Assembly: GCA_977006965.1 (NCBI GenBank)
Contig: OZ345352.1
Span: forward strand, 2,542,001 to 2,606,000
Length of the DNA stretch: 64,000 bases
Direction of reading: 5' to 3'
Source of the DNA: Phymatolithon calcareum
Lineage: Eukaryota; Rhodophyta; Florideophyceae; Hapalidiales
In this document: positions 8,508 to 19,247 of the stretch, in pieces
Layout: the number at the start of each line of letters is the position of its first letter
Position numbering within the stretch: position 1 is the stretch's first letter
The notes under the pieces: generated by a model
Told to the model about the DNA's origin: nothing
The model's database searches: none
The model's input: the letters and a program-made list of their open reading frames with translations, nothing else
Program-made: the position numbers and the translations under genes

Positions 8508-10605
8508 TACAGTAGAGGATTTTAGCAGCTCGGTTTGGTCCAGTCATATTGCTGCAATTGTTCATTTTGCGTGTGACTGGGAACTAAGGTTAGGGGGTGT
8601 TCCGGAAGCTAGGCAATTTTGTAGAGAGTTCCGTCGGGCAACCATTACTGAGCTAACCAGTTCGACAATGTCAGGCAAGAACGCGCCCCATATCATGAGC
8701 TTCACGCATAATTGTGCCAGCCAATATCCACGCTGGTCAAAATTGAGCTCACCATGCGTGTAGATATGCACTAGTGTGGAAAAAAATGGAATTAATATAC
8801 AAAAATGCGAAATTCACGAAATTTAAGTTTTCTGCCAAGCTCAACGCGCATCGAATGCATAGACGACTACGATGCTTTTAGAGGAGATATGTATATATGT
8901 ATATATGTATATCTCCCCGATGAAGCTCGCAAGGCAATTCTTTATTGTAGAGGAGAGAACACTTTAATGTAAGGATAGCCAGTGTCTGGTCTCCAAACGA
9001 ACTTCGCACAGTGATTGAATGCTTGCCAGGAAGACATGCGAATATACATACCATGGTGCGGTCGGCAAGAACAGAGGGTCGGAGGCCTGGCAGAGTGAAT
9101 TCTGGGCAGTACTGGTTCTCCAGCAAGAAGACATGCCGTGAACATATTATAGTATGTCAATGTTGTACAGTGCCCAACAGGCGCGATGTGAAGTATCCAC
9201 TATGTTTCCATGCGTGTCTGGGATAAAGTTTTCACAGATTATTGACTTACGAACCATTTCGCCACGCGTTTTTACATGAGAGCGTCTATAACATTTATTC
9301 AACTACGAAATACGAAGGCAAAAATGTTGTACAGATTTGGCCTCACTGTTGTAAGAGAAAAATCATTGCCTTGCGCGAGCCGCCATTTGTACAATCACAC
9401 GACCGGGTTGTTGTTACACGGTTGTAGTCGTGCGGTAACGTTGGTAGGTGGACGCCTATTGGAGTGTCAAGAGACTAGGGAGAAGACCCTAGCGAAGCCC
9501 ACCTAATCAGAGGGGAGAGTGTTGATCGTAGTGCGTTTTACAGAAAGGCAAAATAGATGGGTCTGCATGTGCATGGAGAAATAAATACGCAGCAGCTCGT
9601 CGGCCACTGGGCCCGCGGAGCTTGAGCCCATGTAAGTACTCAACCGTAAGGGTGCCATGCAGATGTGATTGACAGCACGCTAAGTTACTGTATACAGTAC
9701 CAGAGTGATCAAATCGGTTCTGACGATACTGTATCTCTCGTTCTGGTCACATTTTCGTAATCAGCAGAAGCCATACTGTATCGAGAATTTGCCCAAATTT
9801 TGGGCACCCATGAAATCAGAAATGTTTGTGTAGATCTAACCAATAGTAGCAGCACTTGTGTCGCCAATAGAAGTCGGCGGGAACAAAAATAATTTTAAAA
9901 TTATTCGTATTTATATACAATTTTCTATTTCTTCGGCTTCATTCCAATCCCCTTAACAATCATATACTGATCTTCAGTCCATGCGAAGGTCGATCAAAAA
10001 CCGCTGCCAATCTCATCTCATCTGCAACGTACATTGTCGTACAATCGAGCATCGCCGTGCAGCCATGCTGTTCATTTCGATAGCCCGGCGCGGGTCGCTT
10101 GTACCATTTTCGCGCCACATTTCTCATCTCCCAGTTTGAAGAGAAAGCAATTGGCTTTTATGTCCGCCTACTGAACTCTTGCAACTTCTACTAGTCGACG
10201 TCATGCTGTGATATCTACCTCCCAAGAATGATAACAAGGCCCGAAACGGTCCTGCTGCATTCTGTCCTTGCTCATGGCTAAACTCACCTTTGCTGTGACG
10301 ACGAATTTTACCGAGGAGTGGCAAGTCCAAGGCATTGGTTTATATTCTTCAATCTAACACGTAATGGCACACGATTATGCGCATGTATGCAAAGAGTCGG
10401 CATATTGAACGGCACGTCTAGAGCACATGCGGTGAAAACGTAAGTCTTCTGCCTCGTACACTAGTTTTCATGTATGTCCTTTCGCAGCGAAAATCGGCAA
10501 ATCGGACACAGTTTCACGCTCCATGCCTAATACAGCATTTGCAGGAGCAGCACAGGTCCAAGATATGAAGACAGGCGAACACCATATACGACGGAACCGG
10601 CACAA

Positions 10606-11038
10606 CTACGTTGCGGCACCTCCTCCAGTGCTGTCATGTTGGACGTAATTCAGTGCACCGGCACTGTGCCCCGAGGCATCTGCCGTTGCAGTTTTCCAGG
10701 CGACGTTCAGGTTACCCTGATGCGGAGCGTCCTGTTCTGCGGATTCGTCACCCAAAGCAGTTCCCTCATTTGGGCCCTTGGTCACCGTGATGGATCTCAT
10801 GCGGGCCGTCCTGTTTTCCAGCTGCGTCATCCAAAGCAGTCCCCTCATCGGAATTAGGCCCTTCGTCAACGTGATGGATCTCAAGCGCATCGTTTGGGAT
10901 ATGCCCAGGGGTCCAGGCTTCTGGGAGATGAAGCGGCGGCAAAGTCACAATAGGGAATTGCGGGCGCGTGCGCGGACGGCGAGGTGGGGCGGTGAGTTGA
11001 ATTGGAGCTGTTGAAGGAGTCATGAAAGGGTCGGCCAT
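10606..11038 (-). pseudogene. proline-rich MADPF-family gene, frameshifted copy
   Basis: The frame starts MADPFMTPSTAP at 11,038 and follows the 24,404-24,757 copy through PPLHLPEAWTPG and EGTALDDAAG. It is then broken by a tandem duplication of 79/84 bp inside the gene. The family C-terminus (VQHDST then GGGAAT, TAG) is found in a different frame at 10,606. The upstream TTAAG box is also degraded (TATTAGG near 11,145). It is an inactive copy. Confidence 0.75.
10722..10884. repeat. tandem duplication inside MADPF-family copy
   Basis: Two diverged units, 10,722-10,800 (79 bp) and 10,801-10,884 (84 bp), both beginning GCGG-CGTCCTGTT and ending near GTGATGGATCTCA. The single-unit state is seen at 24,5xx-24,6xx. 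The unequal lengths shift the frame. Confidence 0.75.
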
Positions 11039-13669
11039 GGCGCTGTGGGGGAGACTTGCGTTCGGGCTTGTCTTCGTGTTGAGTTTGCAGTTTGACTAAG
11101 TTTGTCGCTTTTACTGTGCGGGATGAGAAGAATGCCTGTGCTTCCTATTAGGGCTAAGAATTCATTCTTCAGTTGTGTGTTACACGCCTGACCGATGGTT
11201 TTTGATACTTGGACGCATTGCGTAACCGCCTAGTGTAGATGTGTAGTTTATGTCGCCTGTGTGGAAGGGTTCACCATTGAACTATGGAATTGTGGGAGAA
11301 GAAGTGGCTTCTAAATGCATGCTCTGTTCCTCTATTGGGTGCGTGGCGGCGTCACGATTATGGTTCCACTCATACGGCCTCATCGAAGGTTTGGAATGCT
11401 CAACAGTGCACAGAACGTCGTAGTGAGCAGCTCGATCTCCACTTTGGCAAGTCAGCGCTTACTTTGTGGCAGCGTTGATAGTGCTCTTGGAGCGCGTTTT
11501 CGAGTCATCATTTTTTCGTTGGAACATTGTCCTGCGTCCCGTCGCTCTCCGACCAGTGCTACTTAACGATTGAAAGCCATATGTGCTGTTGCCTGGAATA
11601 CAGTCACCGCACATTTGGTCACGGCCCGGAATGAGCCAGTTGCTTAGGAGCAGCTTGCGATGCCAATGACAGCCGTCCACTCCTCGTTCTTATCCACAGT
11701 CCAAGCATACCGTAAATGCAAATTGCGTCAACCATTATGCCTGCTTGCGATGATCACACGCAGGCCGATGGAGAGGGATATTCCCCTGGTCTTAACTGCT
11801 CGTATACTCAACGAATATATCCTGTACGCCGTATAAGTGGTAGACACTGTGCAAGCGCATGGCGCAGGCTTCTCTTCAATTCTCCTTCGGAGTACCCAAC
11901 CTCACACAAACACAACTTCTCTGTTGCTTTCTGTGCTTTAAAGTACAACCTTCTGTTTTTGCTTCGTCCGCTTTGGGCGCAATCCTTGTAGATCCGACGA
12001 AGACTCTCACGCCTCGCGAGAGCGGACGGCCTGCTTGGTCAAAGTGTTGTTGGAAAAACGCCAAGCGCTATTGCGCGTTACTACTGATGTCACCATCTTG
12101 GTTTACGCAATATAACCTAATGAAGCACGACTCACTCGTCGCGAATTCAACAATTCGCTTGGAATCATAGCTGTATGCGGGGAGGGCACATACAGTACGC
12201 GTGATTGAGAAAGAGTCAACAGTGCCTACTTTCAATGGTCTCTGCAGCAAGTTGCATATGCATGTTTCCAGCTGTAGGAAGATAGTGATGAGCCTTGTGA
12301 CATTAAGTTTTCAACCAGGATTCTGTGCTACAGGCCGGACTACAGCAAAACGTCTGTTCCGTGATATTAGAGTATTGGGACCAAACTCCCCTGCGGAGAA
12401 ATTCTGGTCGTTGCCGATCTGAAACGAGCACAGTTTCATCATATTGCTGTCCCGATTGCAGACTGAATGCTCGACCAGGTGCACATGCACGTCACGCGTG
12501 TTCATCGTTGCTGTGACTCGTCCATCAAGTCGTGGCACACAACTATGGATACAGGGATTGGTGGGGACTTTGGCTGCTCAAAGTGACCGCAATTGGAATA
12601 AGTTTCAGATGAGTGTGGCAAAGCGATTGAGAACTCTCGTTGCCGCAGAGGAGGAGGATGTGCCTCGTCATCGCGCGAAAGTAGAAGCAGGAGTGAATCC
12701 CTTGGTCAAAAAAGGACCGATGTTCAGCGGACTGGTATTGAGCTATCAGTGCATGATGTATCAATTGGAAAGGTCGATACAGTACTGTATTGTACTGGCG
12801 TGACTGAAGCCTCTTTGACGAGTCGCACGTATGCCGATATTTTCTTGAAATATTATTCACACACATCACTTTATTGGTGCTATGTTGGGGGGGGGGGGCA
12901 CTGCTACTGTACATATGATAGTTGACGGGTGCAATCAGGAAATCGCGCGCGGGAAGTACCATATAGTCAGTTTTTTCTCGGAAGTTTCTGAAACATCTGC
13001 AGCAACTTTGGCGCCATGGAGTCTAAGCTGACAAATCAACGCTGCACGTAGCATCAGCCTCTCTGGCAGTTGATATTTCCTGATGGCCGGAGAAAATAAT
13101 ATATTCTCAATCTGCAGTAGCGCATGTTGGCGCTGTTTGATTTCCACACTCAGCCGGCACATCCACTTCGAAATCTTGTGTCGCATGAAGTTCCGTGCTT
13201 GAGTACGGCTGTGGTGGATGTGTAATAATCAATGTGTGACAGTGCAATCGTGGGCTGCAGGATAGCGAGCGAGCTCCCGTTGAAAGGTCGTATGTTTTCC
13301 ACAGCAGGATTCCACGCAACAATGATGTAACATTGCGTGTGCCTTCAGGTTACTGTGTTTGGAATTTTTGTCACGCCAAAGTCAATTTCCTCGAAATACT
13401 GTGACAGATTTAGACGTTATCCGCTGTGCTTTTCGTCGACTTTGGATCGATCCCTGTCCACCTCCCAGATCCATTGCGGCCTACGTGAAAGTGTCAAAAT
13501 TCAGTCCAAGAGCATCTTAAAGGCCCCTTAGATGTGGAGTAACTTACACCATGTGTAGCTCAAATATCCTGCGATAAGAGAAGAAAGAAAGTGTCGATGG
13601 CACTGGATCTTGGAGATGTAAAGAGTAGCTATGCTTCCGTGACGCTTTCAGGTCATGACTACACTTTGC

Positions 13670-14860
13670 TAAGTGATTCAAGTGAAAGTCTCACTGTGCA
13701 CTGTTGAAAAAGAGCCTCTTTCATTCGCAATTCGCAGCGAAGCACAGGCTTCTTTGCACGCACTGGTTATTTCACCGCTTCCCATATCCCTGGCGAGAAC
13801 AAGCAAGAAACGAAGATTCCGAACTCGATGAAGCTCTCACAGTTATCTCAAACTTAATGCCCAAGCAACGACTTTCCGATATTCAAAAAGAGATGCTGGA
13901 AATGGAAGTTTATACCGTCCAAAGAAAATGTCCGAAATCAAAATGAAAACGTAAGCGAAGGATTGTAGCGCAACGAAAAGTCTCTCAGGTGCAATGATAA
14001 TTGACTAAGGGAGCTTCAATAAAACAGAAATCCATCCATCTATTCGCAATTCGCTCGCACTGTCGATCTTTGGTAAAAATCTTACCACAGAACCACACAA
14101 TTTCTTCATCAATGACTCACGGTGACTGTGCAAATTTTGTGTTCCCTTTCATTGTGCCAAGATAAGGCACGAGAAGAGTCTTCAGCTATTACCAAGCGCT
14201 CGGAATCGAGTGAACTGAAAAACCTTCCGGATAGAGCAGTATCTGGGCCATATGCGCAGCACACCTTCACAGGTTCAGTGCTCGATTCTGCTTGTGCCTA
14301 CATTGCACTTTGTGCATGTTCAGTTTGTGTAAGAGCGTCATTGACTTCGGGAGTGTCTACGCCGCTGAGCCCAACGATCATTCCTGATGTGATTTTAATG
14401 GCCGTAGCAAGACGGCTATCAGTTTCTCAGCATAGCCGGTGAAGCGACTTTTCTCTCCCGGCCTCTGCAGTGCAATTGTTCTTGGCCAGTGCTGGCAAGA
14501 CTATCAGCCGTATATCCAGCACGAAGGTTTCTATGGCGCTTTTAAATAAACTTGCATTTATATGAAAACGCCAGAGACTTCCGAAGAGATGGGCAAGGCT
14601 TTCTCAGTTGCTACCTGCTTTTGTGTAGCTCACTAAAACACACCGCAAGAGGGCGGACGGAAAAACGTCGAATCTCAAAATATTCTATCTCATTTGAGGA
14701 AGTCCTGTATAGTCGAGAACTCAACTGTTCGTACCTGTGCTCTTCGTTCTGTATGCCCTTTATGAGGGTCCTGCTGAATAGCAAAATCTCATCCATGGCT
14801 TTTTCTGTGTCCAGTTTGTTTTCTCCTGCGTGTGACTTGTGGGGGTTGTGCACCGGCTGC
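13670..14860. other. duplicated sequence without recognisable gene
   Basis: Copied at about 28,140-29,330 with very few changes. Plus frames such as one of 80 codons (MKKSLFHSQF start) are intact in both copies but have no family resemblance. Nothing else was recognised. Confidence 0.4.
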
Positions 14861-14862
14861 GA

Positions 14863-15058
14863 GGGATGACATGAGCCCGAGGGCATGATATTCAACCGAG
14901 GCGCAGCCGAGGTCCGAATATCATGGCCTGAGGGTGATTGTCATCCCGAGAGTACGATGTACAACACGCTTGTCAACCGCCTGAGAAACAAGTGGAAAAT
15001 AAGGATTTCGTACGAGTGTCCTATCAAAGCTGCTATGTCATCCCTAGGGATGACATAG
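14863..15058. repeat. hairpin cluster built on GGGATGACA
   Basis: The 9-mer GGGATGACA or its complement occurs at 14,863, 14,939 and twice in the perfect 26-bp palindrome 15,033-15,058 (centre CCTAGG). The 14,861-14,950 part is an imperfect foldback (CATGATATTC against GAATATCATG). It is copied unchanged at 29,333-29,528. Confidence 0.7.
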
Positions 15059-15318
15059 AAGCAATCAGTTGCTAGAGGAAGCCGATCATCGGCATGTCTA
15101 CCCCCTCAGCCGGTTGACAACTCGAACAAGTCTACGATATCATTCTGCTGGACGAAGAGAAAACAAAATAATGTTTGACAGTGGTTGGGCACGTTTGGGA
15201 TGGACAGTCCGGCTCTTGTGGTTGAAAAAGCTCAATCTTCAGTCCCGAGAAACGTCACGAGTTTCATGGCTTCCCTCCAATATCAGTGGTATTTTTGCAG
15301 GTTGTCCGAAATTGTGAG

Positions 15319-15900
15319 ATGAACCTCGGCCTTTTAATTTCAACTAGTACTATTGAGGTTAATGGTGCATGTACCTCACCATGTATTCGCGAAACAAAGA
15401 GTGAGATCCGTCTGCACCTGATCCCAAAGCGTTCGTATGCAGGCAGGGGAGGCTGCTCCACGCATATTGCGCACTTGGAACGATACTCCGCGGGATTCCA
15501 TACACGCATGATTTGGGAATGGTCATCAACTGAGCGGCCTCCTTCGGCAGCGTCGCGTCATATTACATCTCCCAAAACAGCGGATGTCTTTGTCGCCAAC
15601 AATGGTACGGGTTTCCTTTTCTCCGATATCATTTCTTCTGTCGATGTCCCTAGTTGGCCATATCAAAATTGCCGTGGCCTACATTCTTCGCCGATGGGGG
15701 CAGGACTAGCGGCGATATGTCGAGCACGGGGCCCTGCGGGCGCGAGCGTCGCATTGGAGGCGGGTTTGTCAGTGTCCTTGTGCCCGTTACTGGCGAGGGA
15801 AATGGATCATGTGGCGTGGGGTAAGGAAAGGAAGGCATGGTTAGATTATCGTGTGCGATTCGGAGGCACACCAGACTGCTTCATGACTTCCCTCAAGTAA
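15319..15900 (+). CDS. hypothetical frame, 193 codons
   Basis: ATG at 15,319; upstream the frame is open to 15,286. The sequence just before, TTTTTGCAGG, looks like a splice acceptor. The duplicate at 29,789-30,370 is also open, but the differences I see change amino acids. The opposite strand holds a proline-rich frame that may be the older coding sense, so this frame may be spurious. Confidence 0.25.
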   Translation: MNLGLLISTSTIEVNGACTSPCIRETKSEIRLHLIPKRSYAGRGGCSTHIAHLERYSAGFHTRMIWEWSSTERPPSAASRHITSPKTADVFVANNGTGFLFSDIISSVDVPSWPYQNCRGLHSSPMGAGLAAICRARGPAGASVALEAGLSVSLCPLLAREMDHVAWGKERKAWLDYRVRFGGTPDCFMTSLK

Positions 15901-16337
15901 GTTATCGTCGAGGCGATCATGCCTTAAGTACAGAACAAGAGAGGTCAGAACGCTGAATCTATTATATCCCTCTAGTAAGTACGGACTGTGTGCTTATGTG
16001 GCATCCGCGGAGACTGTCGGTGCCCAGCAACGAGGGACGTCCAAAATGTTGCGTGTAAAGTACAGCATCATAATTCTCTGTGCGGACGCAATCCGGTGAC
16101 GAATGCGGAAAATTCAGCGCGTTTGTTTGACGTGGACGTGTGTCTGTGACCTTATCTGCTTGTATGAAGCCCAGTAAGATTGACCAGTACAGACGTGTGT
16201 CGGAAAGTCGGTCGAAATGCAAAGCGTAAATGAATCTGTAATAATGATGGCTCTGGCATATGTCCTGTCTGATATATCAGAGAGGTGAAGGCCTATCGAT
16301 AGGCCCTCACCTTCTGTATACAGTAATACTGTACACT
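15676..16337 (+). repeat. Y repeat, copy in unit 1
   Basis: Direct copies at 18,590-19,247 and 30,146-30,807, and a partial one at 4,415-4,748. The minus strand at 15,650-15,838 reads a proline-rich peptide with HDPF, TNPPPM and PLVLPPSAKN that faintly recalls the MADPF family N-terminus. The three copies keep this frame but are too similar to test selection. Confidence 0.65.
16109..16337 (+). repeat. 229-bp inverted repeat, left arm
   Basis: Exactly reverse-complementary to 18,361-18,589 as far as I can read. It contains a 30-bp hairpin centred on GGCCTATCGATAGGCC. Confidence 0.85.
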
Positions 16338-18360
16338 GTACTGCTTCCACATGCACAGATGTACAGTACTGTACCAGTACGAGGCAGAGCGCATGCGCAT
16401 AAATTCAAGAGTTACGAAATCCTAGTTATTAATGGTAGAACCTATGGATTCGGGACATGGACCAGCACATGTCCGACATCATCGCGGATTAGAAAATTTG
16501 ACTCTGGCGCCTCCTGCGTCTCGTATTGGACCAAAAATCAAACTTCTGCTCTCGATCTACAGGGCATGTAACGTCACACCTCGTTAACCGCACTTTTACG
16601 AATGATCTTGAAGAACATAGATTCGCATTATTTCTACATGCAAAAAGCACGTTTTGATCCACATCCATGTGTGACTGACTACAGCACAGTTTGCTGCATG
16701 TGCGGTGCGCTTCCATTCATGTTCCTGACCGGGTGGCACAGTCCCACGCCCGCACTGAATGAATAGAATGGTCCGTACTCGCAAATAGAACAGCTCTCCA
16801 GCGTTCACGCCCCGTACCAATTAATAAATCACCGCATGCTGTGCGCCTCTAGCATTTCTAATATGATACCTGTGCGTGGCAATGAAACGATTCGGAAAAG
16901 TGTACGCTGTGGATCATAACACTGGAATCTCCCTAGGGCATTCGTGCCCACAACGTTAGAAAAATCTGTTCACATCATGCGATGATCAAGATCGAGAATT
17001 CGAAAGCGGGAGACCCATCACTGTCACGTCTAGTCTTGAGTCTTGAAAAAGCAACGACACGACTTCCAGTGGACTTGTGTGATCGTCATATTACGTCTAG
17101 TAAAGGGTGCTGGCAATGATTGCCGGCACTTTTTTTCAGCCTAATTTCCTGCTCCGTGCACGAGGCAAAACTTTTTTCTATCGCCATGATGACCTCTCGT
17201 GACATTTGTACTACAAGATCGTCCACTATCTAGTATAAATGTATTGCACAGCTAAAGTTGCCGCCTCCGCGGCGAGTACGGATAAGGAGGCTCCTGAATA
17301 TTGTGTGCCATTTTGCTGTTAACTTTTTCTTAACCCGAATTGCGTGCGAAGAACAGTGAAAACGTGGAGATATGATAAAATGGACGCTCTAAGACATGTT
17401 TATCTGCCGGATTGGGTAGGAGAGAGGGTCCCCACAAAATCAATAAAGTTGTCGCCTTGGCCGCCCGGAATTTTCAAACTGCTGTCATTTTAAACTGTGC
17501 ATCTGCAGCAAACGCGGGCTACGACGGAAGTGCTATATCCATATCGCGTTCTCGATATTTCGAGCTCTCCTGCCGCGAAAGGAGACAGGTGTTAGTAGGA
17601 CTATTCTTAACTGGACGTCGTTCACAAGCATCCCTCTATAACCACCGTGATAGTTATGATGTGCGACGTCTGGGGCGTTGTCCAGGCTGATGGAAGCTGG
17701 AGCGGCGGCAGTGCTGTGACTGTTCAAAGCTACGTGTGAGCACTGGTGAGCGGAGCTATGATTCGTGGAAGAAATGATAATAATATGTCGGGCACGACCC
17801 TGGTTGCTGGTCTTGCTCGTGTGTTTTTCGCGCGAGAAATTGCCCAGGTTTCTGTGGGAGTATCGAAGTCAGCGCAGTGCGGGATGTGTAGGACGTAGAG
17901 CAAGTGGGATGTACTTTCTTTGGGTCTATGGGGAACCTCTCATTTTCAATCACCCTCTTTTGAAGGTGAGCGGGCGAGCAAGGTGAGAAAAATGTACACA
18001 TCAAAGCTATTTGGGCATCAACATGGAATTTTGTGAGTGACTGCAGATGCTCGCATTAAATCGTCCAACGTATGGCAGGCACCGTTGTTTGTAATTCGTA
18101 GCTCTTCCAGTTTCCCGCGCCTCGTGGACTGGAAATTTCGTGCCAGATTATGAGACGCTTGCTTACTTCGGACCCCCAGAACGCCACTGCTTCCGTTGCT
18201 TTTCTGTAAGATTTCAGTGGGCAAAAACGACGGGATAGCTTTCCAGGACAGCAAACAGAGATATCATTGTTGTAGTGCTCTCTTACTCAGGACGCCCATC
18301 GCGGGGTATGGTTCTGGTGTGTGGGCGCTATGCGAAACCGCTAACGGCTGCATGCCGAGG
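16338..18360 (+). repeat. X repeat, copy 2
   Basis: Aligns with 30,808-32,829 (almost identical) and with 5,533-7,700 (more diverged). It begins with CACTGTACTG, the empty target for the Tc1/mariner-like element at 4,751. Confidence 0.75.
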
Positions 18361-18589
18361 AGTGTACAGTATTACTGTATACAGAAGGTGAGGGCCTATC
18401 GATAGGCCTTCACCTCTCTGATATATCAGACAGGACATATGCCAGAGCCATCATTATTACAGATTCATTTACGCTTTGCATTTCGACCGACTTTCCGACA
18501 CACGTCTGTACTGGTCAATCTTACTGGGCTTCATACAAGCAGATAAGGTCACAGACACACGTCCACGTCAAACAAACGCGCTGAATTTT
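18361..18589 (-). repeat. 229-bp inverted repeat, right arm
   Basis: Inverted copy of 16,109-16,337, matching the unit-1 version (CTTGTATGAAG in sense) rather than the unit-2 version (CTTGCATGAAG). It joins X copy 2 at 18,360 and a direct Y copy at 18,590 without filler. Confidence 0.85.
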
Positions 18590-19247
18590 GGCCTACATTC
18601 TTCGCCGATGGGGGCAGGACTAGCGGTGATATGTCGAGCACGGGGTCCTGCGGGCGCGAGCGTTGCATTGGAGGCGGGTTTGACAGTGTCCTTGTGCCCG
18701 TTACTGGCGAGGGAAATGGATCATGTGGCGTGGGGTAAGGAAAGGAAGGCATGGTTAGATTATCGCGTGCGATTTGGAGGCACACCAGACTGCTTCATGA
18801 CTTCCCTCAAGTAAGTTATCGTCGAGGCGATCATACCTTAAGTACAGAACAAGAGAGGTCAGAACGCTGAATCTATTATATCCCTCTAGTAAGTACGGAC
18901 TGTGTGCTTATGTGGCATCCGCGGAGACTGTCGGTGCCCAGCAACGAGGGACGTCCAAAATGTTGCGTGTAAAGTACAGCATCACATTCTCTGTGCGGAC
19001 GCAATCCGGTGACGAATGCGGAAAATTCAGCACGTTTTGTTTGACGTGGACGTGCAGTCTGCGACCTTATCTGCTTGTATGAAGCCCAGTAAGATTGACC
19101 GGTACAAACGTGTGTCAGAAAGTCGGTCGAAATGCAAAGCGTAAATGAATCTGTAATAATGATGGCTCTGGCATATGTCCTGTCTGATATATCAGAGAGG
19201 TGAAGGCCTATCGATAGGCCCTCACCTTCTGTATACAGTAATACTGT
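18590..19247 (+). repeat. Y repeat, extra copy
   Basis: Direct copy of 15,676-16,337, starting abruptly after the inverted segment and continuing into X copy 3. With 18,361-18,589 it forms a second foldback of the same 229-bp sequence, though with several mismatches here. Confidence 0.75.

Larger units (their letters stand above)
8516..13660 (+). repeat. R1 long repeat, copy A
   Basis: The longest repeat of the window. Other copies are at 22,343-28,130 (B), 32,870-41,170 (C, interrupted), 48,630-51,990 (D) and 60,840-64,000 (E); D and E lack the left part. A and B are nearly identical from about 9,560. C, D and E are strongly diverged, but the order of landmarks is kept: minus-strand proline-rich gene first, then plus-strand peptides with RRYC/RRHC, REF..S.GII and RCTC motifs. 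No terminal repeats were found, so the element class is unknown. Confidence 0.75.
9560..18360 (+). repeat. segmental duplication, unit 1
   Basis: Nearly identical to 23,370-32,829 (offset 13,720 rising to 14,470 after a 755-bp insertion in the second unit, with small indels). The identity stops abruptly at 18,360, where unit 1 meets an inverted 229-bp segment while unit 2 continues. The few differences I can see are point changes, so the duplication is young relative to other R1 copies. Confidence 0.85.

Noticed and set aside
8881-8912. ATGTATAT repeat as an origin or regulatory element
   Set aside because: Short microsatellite that varies in length in the copy at 22,745; no supporting context.
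12886-12898. G-run (also 27,365-27,378) as a functional quadruplex
   Set aside because: A single mononucleotide run of variable length between duplicates; ordinary slippage.
15286-15900. 204-codon frame as a confident protein-coding gene
   Set aside because: No ATG at the frame opening, no family resemblance, and only amino-acid-changing differences between duplicates; kept only as a low-confidence entry from the internal ATG.
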